Positions 33,021-45,047 of a stretch of 64,000 nt of DNA are shown here, one piece after another. The translations under genes were made by a program, and so were the position numbers. Below the pieces are notes generated by a model. That model searched no databases, was not told the DNA's origin, and worked only from the letters and a program-made list of their open reading frames with translations. Every line of letters begins with the position of its first letter. Positions within the stretch are counted from its first letter, which is position 1. Origin of the DNA: Euonymus europaeus (lineage: Eukaryota; Streptophyta; Magnoliopsida; Celastrales; Celastraceae); NCBI GenBank assembly GCA_963580455.1, contig OY756962.1, positions 10,062,001 through 10,126,000 on the forward strand, in the 5' to 3' direction.

Positions 33021-35803
33021 TTCAGCTTCGTGAGGGATCTGCCATCTTGGAATTATTTGCGTTACCCTTGTGGTTTATTGACACTCATTCTCCTCCAAGA
33101 GTAGAGCCTGAGGCCTCCCTTTCAACTTGTGGAGACTCCAACAACATTCGTCCAATTGTGTCTGAGAAGTCGGAAGAATTAATATCTCATAGTACAGCCA
33201 AGCCATCGAGATCCTCATTGCATCCTTCCTTAGTAACAACAATTGGATCCACCATTTCTGCAATGTATACCATTGGTATTGTTGACTCATCATCTGCATG
33301 AATAATGTTGATGGTATGCAGTAATTTGAATGTAACCAATCTCTTCCTAATAAAGCATTGTAATTAGCTCGAGTAAGAACTACAAGAAATGCAATATTGG
33401 ATTTGAAATTTCCAACTATGAGTTGAATGGGCAACACTCCTTTCACTGGTACTGCTTGCTCAGCAAAACCATGTATCGCTGCAGTGGTCAGAAAGATCTA
33501 GGTGAATGCATCGATTCCTAAAGTACTTAATAGGAATTCCAGGATGATATTAATAGCAGATCTTATCAACTAAAACCCTTGGAACCTGAATGCCTTTAAA
33601 CAAGGCTTTGACATACAAAGCTTTTACATGTTTCTTTGCACAGGAATCTGGTATGAAAAATAATAATTACAAACAAGGCATATTACCAGCACCATTTATA
33701 TGATTTTGATTGGTAAGAGGAGTTTCTTCCTTTCTTGGTAAGGTCACATTAACTCCCTTTAAGTCATCATTTTCTTCTGTTAGATCAATGACTCGATTGG
33801 GTTGACTTGAATCAACCACGTCTCCCTCCAAAGTTGATGGTTGACTTGACCTGGTTGAGAATTTTATGGCATAGTAAACGCCATTTGACAATCAAATTTT
33901 CCACTGGCCATATTGTCATGGAAAAAAATAGATTTCCAAGTTCTCTTCTACTGCAAATCATCCGAGGCTGATAATTCCCCTTCACTTTATGGTGACTTAC
34001 CTCTTTCTAAAATCGTATGGTCCTTTGGAATCCTCAAAATCAAACCCTTTGTATTGATTTGATCGAGCTACATCTGACTTGATTCCTCCCTTGCCTTGGC
34101 TCTACGTATTAACCTCCTTTGTTGGGATTTGGATACCTTATACTGGCCAGTTGGAGCATCTTGCCTATCGAGCTTTTGTTGGCATCTCAATCCATTCTCT
34201 TGGATTTGACTCTGGGATCTTTATCATATGTATCTTTTACTTTTTCGCCAGATTGGTAAACTCCTCTTTGACCAGTATAGTACAATGAGCACAGGTCTTA
34301 AACGCCAATGCTCGTAAGACTTCTTCAGTCTTGGCAGGTTGATGACCATCGATCATGGTATTTTCTCTCTTCTAGCGAGTGTGTTCAGACATTTTTGACC
34401 AATGGTTTGTAGGATACTCGAGGCGAACTACCTCTTTGATTCCCAGAGCCTGCTTTTACTTTGAGTGCAATGCCCATTCCCCTTTACTCACCATGGCTAC
34501 TACAAATTTTCTGAAGTTGAAGCAAATATCTGTTGTGTGTCGTTCAGTAAAATGCCATTTGCATTTATATAAAAATGATTTGTCTGAAAACTTTGGGCTA
34601 TACAGCTTCCTGGCTGCTACCATTTCATCAAATAGATCATTCGCAATCTTCCTGGTTCTTGGATTTTAACCTTGCATCTGCAGCTAAACATTAGAAGCAT
34701 TAACTACTTCAATAATATTAACTATAGTATCCAATGCATCAGATATATGAATCATATTTACTACAGCAGCATCCTTAGGAAAAGGGTTTTCATCTATTCA
34801 CATCTCTTTATTAATCGCAAATTACAATTACCCAGATTCTATCTGATCTTGGATGATATTGCGAAAAACTAGCCAATTTCTAATTGAATGAGCAAACACT
34901 CCACGCCATTTACAGAACTCTTTACCCTTTAATTGTTTTGGGGTTGGCATCCTATGTCTCCCTTTGGTTCTATTTTTCTTATTGACAAAGAGCCAATCGA
35001 AAAATTTTTCAGCGTCTGCTATGTCGAAGTTGTATTTTTAGGAGCTACAATTTCTTTTTCGTTCAAATGCTGACAAGTTATAGTTTTTCCTTTAACATAT
35101 TCTGCCAAATCGCCTTCAAACTCCTCCAACTCATGGCAATAGGTAACATAAGTATTCCTACATCTTTACGAATTCTCCTGGAGCATAACTTCATACCTCG
35201 ATGCTCTTTCAGACAATTCAAACAAATCATTGAACATCATTCCTTCAAACTTCTTACGAAGTTCAAAGCTTAAACCCTCTTGGACCAACTTCACAAATTC
35301 AGATACGTGCAAATGTGTCTTGCAATGAATCTTAGCTCTCTTAAAGCGCGCAATGAATTGTTCGGTTGTTTCGCCATCTTTTTGCTTTAAACGAGTCAAA
35401 TCAGCCATGGAAACTCCAGGATATGTTTTAGAAAAATGTGTTTGGAATTGGCTTTGGATGTCTTCTCATGAAAATATGGAATTTGTGGGTAAGTTGATAT
35501 ACCATGTACATGCAGATGAGGTTAACGAAATATGAAGCAACCTAAGTTTCAAAAAATTATCATCGTTGTACTCTCTACATTGGCATGTAAATCGAGCAGC
35601 ATGCTCTAATACTGACATTGAACCTTCCCTGGAAAATAGGGTGAATTCAGGCATCTTAAAACCATGAGGGTAAGGATAATCCCGGTCAATCTGTTCAGGA
35701 TAAGGTTTTTTGAATAAAGGCCTATCTATCCTATTAACCCTAGGTCCAAACATTTGTTCGACTATTCGACCAACCCTATAACTTGATCGGGAGTCATTGC
35801 TTG
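33021..35803 (-). pseudogene. Element C gag C-terminal part and protease
   Basis: Gag core with YPYPHGFKMPEF, then FTCQCREYNDDNF and LTRLKQKDGETTEQFIARFKRAK (about 35340-35408). A zinc-knuckle-like stretch (EFCKWRGVFAHSIRNWLVFRNII) lies at about 34850-34920. The protease region at 33075-33446 has QLIVGNFKSNIAFLVV and YNALLGRDWLH. Many stops and frameshifts between 33450 and 35160. The segment is cut at 35804 by the solo LTR's target duplication and continues beyond it. Confidence 0.7.
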
Positions 35804-35808
35804 GTTTT

Positions 35809-37973
35809 TGTGAAAACCCGACCCAAAAACTTAGTGTTGAATCGAATTACGGATGATCCGTGAAGTACGAAATCATGGAAAAATAATTTTGAGCTTGGTT
35901 CGGTAAATGGGTCATCACTTTTACTATACATGTCCGTTTCGGGCCAATAATATATCAAATCGAAGCTTAAACCGAGACGGAAAATAAATTTGAGAAAACT
36001 TTTGTGAACAGTAATCCGTCCGGACGGATATACCTAGAGTGAGGGCAGTGGGTTACGGGAACAGTAATCCGTCCGGACGGATGCTTAGGGCGTCCGGACG
36101 GCTATCGGGAAATCGGTTTTTAAGCCCAGTTTTAGACATTTCTGCATTTCATATCTTGGAGAAACCCGACTAGAGAGAGAAAGAGAGAGAGAAGAATAAA
36201 GAAAGGGAGCTTTTGGTTGGATTTTGGATTGGAGATTGTAGATTGGTGATCATTGAAGCTAAGCAAGGAAGATTCAAGTTTGATTTGGGTGATTTTGTAT
36301 GTTTTTCTTAGTTTTTCGAAATTCTAGGTTTTTCTAGATTTGCTAGATTCTTGAATAGTTGAGCTATATGTTTTGGATATGTTGTTTATAGGTTGATTTG
36401 GAAGATATATGTAGGTTGATTTCGTGGTTTGATTTTGAGTTGAGCTAAGTGGAATTTTTGAAGGATTTTAGAAGGAATTCTAGAGAGAGAAAATAAGTTT
36501 CTCTTGATTGTTCGATTAATTCATTATTGATATGATATATTGAGATGTTTTGGATGATTAAATGAGTACGACATTGTGTAAATTCGTTAGGTTTGGTGAA
36601 ACGAGGTTTAAACCCTAATTGTGGGATTTTTGGGGAATTGCTCAACACGAGGTACGGAATTTCCAACCATTCTTTCTATCGTTTGTTCTCAATATTTTAA
36701 AGAGCGTTTTGATTCCTCATTGGTCATTTTATTTGTGTTTCCGCCTTAATTGCTTCTAAGGGGAAACGAACCTTGCTTGTGGAATATTATTAATTCTTGA
36801 CATTGCATGACCCCATTGTGTGTGTTCCATCATCTATGGGCACGATGTGATTTTCTTTCATGCATCATGGTAGTTATGTATATATATATATGTAGGATGT
36901 TCATATATATATATATATATATATATCTTTTTGGGATGTCATGGCATAAATGCATTAGGATTGCATTGGAGTCCGAGTATGGACTCGGAGATCCTTAGGA
37001 TTCTTGAAAGCTACTTGGAGGGATGACAAGGTGATGAAAGTTAGCACCGAGTCATGTGATCTCCAAGTAGGATAACGCACTAGAGGTATGGTTAATGAGG
37101 GACCTTGCCTGGAATGGTGTGGGCGTGATAGGTTCACGCAACCGGGTAATCCAAGAGCATTTGATGTTAGCGTAATCCAAGAGCATTTGATGTTAGGGAG
37201 CTTGCTCCTATTCAATATTACATGGGTAGCGACCATGATATTGATGAGTTGATGTTGTGAGCTTGCTCACGTTCGATATTACATGGAATGAGCCATGGTA
37301 TCAATGAGGTTTGCTCATTGAGGGGATTGCCCGGATTGATGTTTTATGTGATTGTTGAGTATACGTGCATGTGGCAGATTTCATATTTTTGCATAACCTA
37401 TTTTTCGGATTCGGTCTTTATACTCTTTATACTCTTAACCCTACTGAGGTTCTTGCTCACTCTCTACTTTCTGTTCCTTCCCATAGGAGATACTGGTACA
37501 GGTACCCGTGGAGCGGATCAGTGACGGCGGGATGTGACATGGATGGCCTTGGGTAGGATATGGGTGTTAGAGATGTATTCTAGCACGTATTTTGTTTAAG
37601 ATGTATTGATGTTATTCATGATATACTTACAACCATTTGGCACTAGAGGGTGTATGCATGAAGTATGCTGAGTTTGATTTTATGGTTATATGATATTATG
37701 AATTTGTTAATATGTTTATTACTATCAGTTTGTGCATGCTGGTAGTGGATAGCCTGAGGCCCCTAGGATTAGGATTGCATGTGTTTGAGGCCTGAGGCCT
37801 AGCTAGTTTGCTAGTGTGATGGATTGAATTTATGCTGCGTGTTTTTGATACAGGCGGGGACTCTCTGATATACGAGGAGATGCCGCCGGATTTTTGGTTT
37901 GCCGGATGATCGCACTAGTGGCCTAGGACGGTGCCGGAGGGCACCCGTGGCGTGCCCGGATCGGGGCGTCACA
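35809..37973 (+). repeat. Solo LTR, Tekay/Del type, TSD GTTTT
   Basis: Starts TGTGAAAACCCG and ends GGGGCGTCACA, flanked by GTTTT at 35804-35808 and 37974-37978. It is 2165 bases with no internal element, so a solo LTR left by recombination between two LTRs. Contains three CGTCCGGACG palindromes (36015-36101), a GA-rich leader (36172-36200) and a TA repeat near 36880-36926. Closely related to the LTR at 50983. Confidence 0.9.
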
Positions 37974-37978
37974 GTTTT

Positions 37979-38147
37979 GGTTAAGTTGATGCTGACCTAA
38001 ACCCATAGGTGGGAGATGAACCCCGTTGGATGAAGCAGGGAAACACCCCTTAGTGTTATTTATCAGTGGTCTAGCCCAAGTATTGCTATTTATGGTTTGC
38101 CGGATGATCGCACTAGTGGTCACATATCTAACTCCACCATTTGGTTG
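37979..38147 (-). pseudogene. Element C gag, middle fragment
   Basis: A short coding remnant between two insertions: TTSAIIRQTINSNTWARP, then GVHLPPMGLGQHQLNQN. It links the gag piece at 49145-49810 to that at 35803 once the solo LTR and the Athila element are set aside. A 27-base part (38093-38119) is identical to the nearby solo LTR. Confidence 0.7.
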
Positions 38148-38152
38148 GTACT

Positions 38153-39384
38153 TGTTATGTCGTTAGTAACAATTTAAAATATACTTACAAATGTACAATT
38201 AATATATCGTGAACAAGTAAGAGTCGATCCCACAAGGAGTGATGCTAATAGATATATAATCTAACACTTGAATATAATTGATACAATTATAAAAGGGGGA
38301 AAAAGGGGGGTTAATGAAAACAATAATGAGAATTGATATTAATGAAAACAATAGCTAAGACTCACAATCCACTACAAAACATTCAAACAACTTATAAGAA
38401 ATAATAGACTAACAATTTTAACAAGCATATGATGACAACATTCACAACAAGGTCATGACCAAACTCAAGTTGTATGATTCTCTCTTAATTACATGTAAAG
38501 TGTATGACATCTACCTCATTACGTGTATTCTTAATCGAAATCTAGCATGACGTCTGTATCAATCAACAATCAAGAATCCAATAAGAGCAAAGAGAATATG
38601 AATGTCACAAGAATCCTAATACATGGTATTTAATACATGCTTCAAAGTTAGCTACTCAAAGAAACACAATACTAGAACTCACATAACATGGAAAAATCAA
38701 AATCATCATGCTTATAGAAATTGAAATCCACACAACTTATAAAATTGAAAGCATGCTTAGCGCTTCAAGACAAGCCCTAACTTACAAGAGTTTAGTTATA
38801 CATAACCAAATAAAACATGAAACATAAAAACATAATTACAAACAAAAGCCTTGTTTTCTTCTTCTTCTACTACTCCTTCTTCTCCTAGCTCTCCCTCCTA
38901 GCTCTCTTCTTCTACATATTGGAGGAGTTAGTGCCATCTTTTGGTGGTGGATTGTCCATCGAATTCGTGTGGTGGATTGTCCACTCTTTGAATGGAAATG
39001 GTATCATCAATGACATCAACTTCCAATTTACACACTAATCTTGTAACTGCAGAAGCTCAAGTTATGGGCTTCTAAAGGTCTCGTCTTCAAACAGAAATTC
39101 TGCTTCGGATATAACTTCCAAACTTGACTTCGAGGCAACCTTTAGAGGCCCAAACGAACTCCGATTTTTGTGAACCAGCACTTCTCGAAAATATTGAAGT
39201 GTCCTCTAAAAATTTGCTGAAGATCAAATCTCATTCGGATAGCTTTTACTACCTCTTAACCTGCAAAACATCCAAGAAGGTCTTAAGTACAATAATCTTG
39301 AAAATTCAGCTTTTAAGCACAATTTCTTGACATTGCTTTGGTAGTATTTTATCACTTTAAAAACGTATATTCTAGCACTTATCA
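38153..39384 (-). repeat. 3' LTR of the Athila element
   Basis: TGTTATGTCG...GCACTTATCA, 1232 bases. Matches the 5' LTR (1519 bases) but lacks at least three blocks present there. Contains GTAAGAGTCGATCCCACAAG near the left edge. Confidence 0.9.
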
Positions 39385-40451
39385 CAATCCCCAACCAGCT
39401 TATTGCTAGTCCCTAGTAATTAAAGCATAAAAATGTTATGAGAAATGATTAAAAGTAACAATACTAGAACAAATGGTAAGAGATCACAATTGCTATCCAG
39501 ATTAGTATAGTCACAACTTCCAACACTTGTGTGTGTGTGTGCTAAGCCAAAACCTTCATACCAAAATCCAGAATGCATATAACCTCAAAATATTATCCAA
39601 GTAAAAGTCTCAACTCCATATTCTCACAGGGTGGAGAAGGATTTCTGTGCTATCAATTTCTCTCATGGAGTTGGAAAATAGATATGCACTCAGAAGAAAA
39701 GTCAATTTAAGGACAAACAAATAAACAAACATTGATCAAATGATAGGTATATTAGCTGTCTAGAACTTCCACCAGTCGTACCACAAACCTGCTTTGGAAT
39801 TCTATTGATCAAAATTTGTTCAATTGACAAACTAATAGGAGTACTTATCTACTGACAAATGACGAATACACATAACAATTTTTTTTCTTTTTTTTTCTTC
39901 CTTCTTTCTTCTTTTTTTTCTTTTTTTTCTCGAATTCATAATCTCGAATTCATAATATAGAACATCTCAAACAAAGCCCCAGTAAAATTACAACATTGTT
40001 CTCAAACATTGATCAATATCATCCTCAACATTTATCCAATCATTCCACAAACCATGTAATGGTGTTCATTGACAGCAATTATCCATTTCAAGAGATCAAT
40101 GCAAGTTCATAAGTTGTTTACTCATTTCTCTCCACTCATTTGTGCTTTAACCAGAAAATATTCTTAGTCATATGCATTATCATCCATCTTACGACAAGGC
40201 TTAGTATTTGTGGACAAAAGTGTGTTAAACGTTGCTTTCTAATCCATATAGAAAAATTGACTCAAACTAATTGTACCAATACCAAAACATCAAAGTGCAT
40301 GAATATGCCACCACCCCCAACCTAAACTAAACATTGTCCGTAATGCGAAAATGAAGAAGTAAAGAAAAGCAATGCAATGCAGAGAAACAGAGGATAAAAC
40401 AATACAACCCGAGGTGGAAGATGCTCGGACAATGGTGGAAGGAGAAGATGG
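39385..40451 (-). other. Athila 3' untranslated region with a polypurine tract
   Basis: No gene. Next to the LTR, minus-strand GGTTGGGGATTG is a plausible polypurine tract. A longer pyrimidine run (39881-39930, purine-rich on the minus strand) lies 500 bases away, and TCTCGAATTCATAA is repeated in tandem beside it. Confidence 0.5.
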
Positions 40452-41318
40452 TTAGCGCCGCACCATGTCCATGAGGACATTTAGCATGTGTTCCAGCCGC
40501 TGTTGTCCAACCTCCAACCTATTCAGGCGAGCTAAGATGTCGTGAATGTGGTCAGTCGGAGGTAGTGCAGAAGCAAAAGAGTCAGACACTTCCAGTGATA
40601 AAGAAACTGAACGTCGCGGTGTTCGTTGTCTACGAGCACTAGAAAGCATGTGGCTAGTACTCTGATGCCAGGTAGAGTTCTCCAAAATAGTCACCGGATA
40701 ATTGGAAGTTATCTGACTGGGAGGTGGGAGAATGCCCATACTGAAAAGCAACCGCGTGATGAGTCTCGGGAGAAATAATCTCCCAACCTTGGTTTTTTGT
40801 TTCTCCACAAGGGTCTTCGCCTTAAGAATGCTCTCAAGGTAAATCTGGCCAATATCAAACCGGGCTCCGTGATACATGTAATACAGGGTGGAAAGTATGT
40901 TACCCTGGCGTTGTTGACTGTGTCCAATGGGGCAAAGGTTACTTTGGATGGCATCATCAAGCATCCACATCGTGGACGGCAAATAAGAGCGGCGTGTAGA
41001 AGCAACATTATTCGGATCGTGTCGCCCTTGACATAGATCATCAATCATCTCTTGATGGGAAATAGAGATCAGCGCTTGAAAACCTACAGCGACGTCAGCG
41101 GTAGGTGGATAGCCTAAACATGAGCAAATATTCGCCGTCGTGAATCGAAGTCGAAGACCAGGGATGTCAACCTGATATACTAGTTGAGTGCCAGAAGAGT
41201 GGGGTAACTCGAGAAGAGTATGGTAAAAGGAGCGAACAATAAAAGGATACACCGGGAATTCGTCTTTTGGATCAGGATCGACCAAGAACAACAGAGAATG
41301 GTCAAGGAGGTAGCTCAT
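40452..41318 (-). CDS. Athila ORF in the env position, intact, function unknown
   Basis: An uninterrupted frame of 288 codons from ATG 41318 to a stop at 40452, in the same direction as gag-pol and between integrase and the 3' LTR. That is where Athila elements carry an env-like ORF. I see no signal peptide or membrane segment in this frame. The N-terminal half (PFIVRSFYHTLLELPHSSG, FTTANICSCLGYPP) resembles proteins annotated as plant transposon proteins, and the C-terminus (HIHDILARLNRLEVGQ) is probably a coiled coil. An upstream part could be missing. A similar ORF in other Athila copies would support a real gene. Confidence 0.6.
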   Translation of the reverse strand: MSYLLDHSLLFLVDPDPKDEFPVYPFIVRSFYHTLLELPHSSGTQLVYQVDIPGLRLRFTTANICSCLGYPPTADVAVGFQALISISHQEMIDDLCQGRHDPNNVASTRRSYLPSTMWMLDDAIQSNLCPIGHSQQRQGNILSTLYYMYHGARFDIGQIYLESILKAKTLVEKQKTKVGRLFLPRLITRLLFSMGILPPPSQITSNYPVTILENSTWHQSTSHMLSSARRQRTPRRSVSLSLEVSDSFASALPPTDHIHDILARLNRLEVGQQRLEHMLNVLMDMVRR

Positions 41319-42006
41319 GGCCCATCGGTTGGCATGATTGTAGCTCTAGTGAATGAGTCCACTGTGGCAATAGGATCGTGGGGGTTGCCCGTCATACTGT
41401 GAAGGAGGAAGAGAAAGATGATCAGAAAAGACAAGAATAAAGGGAGAGTTGAAAATCAAGAAGAAACAGAGTGTGCGAAGAGAAAACAATTAGGTTTTTT
41501 TTTATCATCGGTGAAGAAGATATAAAAAATTATATCACTAATTACACCAGGAAAATTACCAGGAAAGATTGGAGGGACACAGTGGTCCACTTAAATACCA
41601 AACTCCTTAGACAAAATTTTCCTGGACATGCAATTAGTAGCATAATATATCATACTATCTTACCCGATCAAAATGTATATTGCGGAAGCAATCCCAAATA
41701 TATAAATATAAATAGATATACTATTTTTTTTTTCAACCAATGCACATGCACAAGTAAGTTAACAGATACTCATTCCAGTGACTTCTGTGCTAAAGCCATC
41801 GAGTGTTTTCCTTCGGCCTATCAGGAGACCACAGTTTTTGTCCACAGGATCAAAATGTAAACCTTCAGGTCTTATAGTAATGACAATACCGTCATGAGAT
41901 GCTCTCCCTCCCAGCTGCCCTATAAGTAAATATTTGAAGATCCAAACCACATTAAGCTGGTGGAGAAAACTCACACCATAGACATATGGGCGCAATCAAG
42001 CCCCAC
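41319..42006 (-). other. Spacer between Athila integrase and env-position ORF
   Basis: No convincing gene on either strand. A spliced leader for the downstream ORF could lie here, but I cannot identify splice sites with confidence. Confidence 0.4.
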
Positions 42007-43364
42007 TCACACAAAAGTGTATAGTGACCACCTCAAGGTGAAAGTAAAAGTGAATATGCTAAGAAAATGTGCAACTGAACTAAGCTTATCTAGGAATAGT
42101 CGGAGGCGTGAGTTATATAACAAGACTTTCTGCCCAGGCTCAAAATGTTTTCTCAAAATGGTCTTATCATGATAGGCATTGGTCTTCTCCTTGTATATTT
42201 TAGAGCTCTCATAGGCTTCATTTCGGAGTTCTTCCAACTCACTCAACTGCAAATTTTGTTGCTCTCCTGTAGCCTTCATCTCAAAATTGTACTGTTTGAT
42301 AGCCCAATATGCTTTGTGATCTAATTCGACTGGTAGGTGGCAGGGTTTGCCAAAAACCAACCTGCATGGTAACATTCCAATCGGAGTTTTGTAGAATGTA
42401 CGATAAGCCCATAGAGCATCCATGAGACGATCAGACCAATCCGTGCGTGAGGAGCTCACAGTCTTCTCCAATATCTGCTTAATTTCCCTATTACAGATTT
42501 CAGCTTGTCCGCTCGTTTGTGGATGATATGGCGTGGACACCTTATGTTTGACTCCGTACTTTTGTAATAGTGTTGCAAAAAGTTTATTATTTAAATGGGA
42601 CCCTCCATCACTAATGATCGCCCTGGGTGTTCCAAATGTTGCAAATATATTTTCTTTAAGAAATCTGAGAACAACTCGAGAATCATTAGTCTTGGATGGA
42701 ACTGCTTCCACCCATTTTGAAACATAATCCACAGCAAGTAAGATATATAAATAACCTTTAGATGAAGGAAAAGGTCCCATGAAATCAATACCCCAAACAT
42801 CAAAAATTTCAACTATTAGAATAGGTGATAAAGGCATCTGATTCCTATATGAAAGATTACCTAACCGCTGACACCTATCACAAGTAGAGCAGAAAGTATA
42901 TGCATCTTTGAACAAACTCGGCCAATGAAATCCACATTGCAATATTTTCAAAGCTGTCTTCTTTGGACCAGAATGCCCTCCACAAGCATATGAGTGACAA
43001 AACGTGAGTATGGATTGAAATTCTGATTCTGGCACACACCGTCTGATGATTTGGTCAGAACACCATTTGAAAAGGTATGGATCATCCCATATGTAATACT
43101 TTGATGTTGTCACGGGCTTATCCTTGTAAGTTCTTGGCACATTTCCTGGAAGATCACCTGTAACAAGGTAATTGACAATGTCAGCATACCATGGTGTAGA
43201 AATAGATAAAGATAATAATTGATCATTAGGAAAATTCTCATTTAGAGGCAAAGAGTCTTCTTCGGTCACTGAATTGTTCACCAAACGGCTGAGGTGATCG
43301 GCCACTACATTCTCGGATCCTTTTTTGTCCTTAATCTCCAAATAGAACTTTAAAGTAATAGAAT
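42007..43364 (-). pseudogene. Athila end of RNase H and integrase
   Basis: An open frame of 444 codons from 43341. It starts in the last RNase H block ([14 protein letters not shown]). The integrase has a full HHCC domain ([11 protein letters not shown] ... [11 protein letters not shown]) and a catalytic core with [22 protein letters not shown] and the glutamate in [11 protein letters not shown]. The C-terminus ends at about 42007 with the usual [17 protein letters not shown]. The domain looks undamaged. The break is upstream: a stop and a frameshift at about 43345-43365 separate it from the RT, so a full polyprotein is not made. Confidence 0.85.
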
Positions 43365-44618
43365 CTATCTAATCAAACGAGGCTTCGCATCCTTCTTTTG
43401 AAGAAGGTACCTAAGAGCTGCATGGTCAGAAAATACAATTACTTTAGTGCCAATCAAATATGCACGAAATTTTTCTAAAGCAAAAATAACATAAAGGAGC
43501 TCCTTCTCTGTAGTGGAGTAGATTAATTGGGCATCATTGAGTGTTCTACTGGCATAGTAGATAACATGAGGTACTTTATTTACTCGTTGTCCCAAAACTG
43601 CTCCTACAACATAATCAGAAGCATCGCACATTAGTTCAAAAGAGAGGCTCCAATTGGGAGGCATCATGATCGGTGCTGACAAAAGAAAGAGTTTAAGCTT
43701 GTTAAAAGCTATCAAACATGTCTCATCAAACTCAAATGTCACATCCTTGGATAGTAAGTTACACAATGGCTTAGCTATCTTGGAGAAATCCTTGATGAAC
43801 CTCTTGTAGAAACCTGTATGTCCAAGGAAAGATCTTATTTCCTTAACTGTAGATAGAGGTGGAAGATTACTTACCAGATCCACTTTTGCTTTGTCAACTT
43901 CTATTCCCTTGCTAGAGATGATATGACCAAGTACAATTCCTTGTTGTACCATAAAATGACATTTTCCCAATTTAAAACTAGATTGCATTCTTGGTATCTT
44001 TCTAAGACCAAAGCGAGGTTATGAAGGCATTTATCAAAAGATGAACCAAATACACTAAAATCATCCACAAATTCCTTTTTTAATGTGCTCCACCATATCT
44101 GAAAATATGCTCATCATACACCTTTGAAAAGTACCTGGAGCATTGCAAAGACCAAAAGGCATGCATCTGTAGGCGAATGTACCATATGGACAAGTAAATA
44201 TCGTCTTGTCTTGATCTTGTGGTGCTATCACAATCTTATTGTAGCCCGAATATCCATCAAGAAAATAATAATGGCTATGACCTACAAGACGTTCCAACAT
44301 TTGATCAATAAAAGGTAGTGGAAAATGATCTTTTCTAGTACCTGAATTAAGCTTTCTGTAGTCAATGCAAACACGCCATCCTGTTTGAACTCGCGTGGGA
44401 ACCAACTCATTATCTTCATTAAGGACTACTGTAACTCCAGATTTTTTAGGAACCACTTGTACCGGACTAACCCATTTGCTATCAGAGATAGGGTAAATGA
44501 TGCCAACATCTAGCAATTTGGGTACTTCTTTTAGCACCACCTCCTTCATTATTGGGTTAAGTCTGCGTTGGGCATCTCTTGTTGGTTTTGTTTCCTCCTC
44601 TAGTAGTATTCGATGCAT
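43365..44618 (-). pseudogene. Athila reverse transcriptase and RNase H
   Basis: RT blocks: EVPKLLDVGIIYPISDSKWV, VCIDYRKLNSGTRKDHFPLP, DGYSGYNKIVIAPQDQ and MPFGLCNAPGTFQRCMMSIF. A run of six A (minus strand, 44076-44081) shifts the frame by one just before the catalytic VDDF segment, and a missing A near 43970-43976 restores it about 105 bases later. The catalytic site is therefore encoded but out of frame. RNase H follows ([38 protein letters not shown]) to a TAG stop at about 43363. Confidence 0.85.
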
Positions 44619-45047
44619 ACATCTAGAGGGACTGATTCCTCTGATATCAGAAATAATCTATCCGATTGATGTTTTATGCTCTTTTAGTACCCTCAACAAT
44701 TTCTCTTCTTCTTCAATGTTGAGGTCAGACGCAATTATTACTGGCAATGTACTTTCTTCACCCATATACGCGTACTTCAAATGCTTTGGTAGTTCCTTCA
44801 ACTCCAATTGAGGTGCCTGCACAACAGATGGTACAAGTTTTGTCTTAGGCACTGGTAAAGGCTCAAAGGCAGAAATATACATACCTAAAGAAGATAAGGC
44901 TTCAAGGCGAGCTAAGACTTTGCTAGCTTGTTTATCCTCATCTATGGTTCCAAAGTCATGAATTAAAACTTTGTCCACAATATCTCGACCACAACTTTCA
45001 TTGAACACTTGTTGACAAATTGTATTTAACGCACCTAAGTGAAAACA
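44619..45047 (-). pseudogene. Athila protease-RT linker
   Basis: In frame with both neighbours but bounded by in-frame stops at 45048-45050 and 44658-44660. Encodes SAFEPLPVPKTKLVPSVVQA and PKHLKYAYMGEESTLPVI, typical of the segment before Athila RTs. Confidence 0.75.

Noticed and set aside
38153..39384. Left Athila LTR as an independent solo LTR
   Set aside because: The GTACT target duplication is shared with the far LTR at 49145, so both belong to one element.
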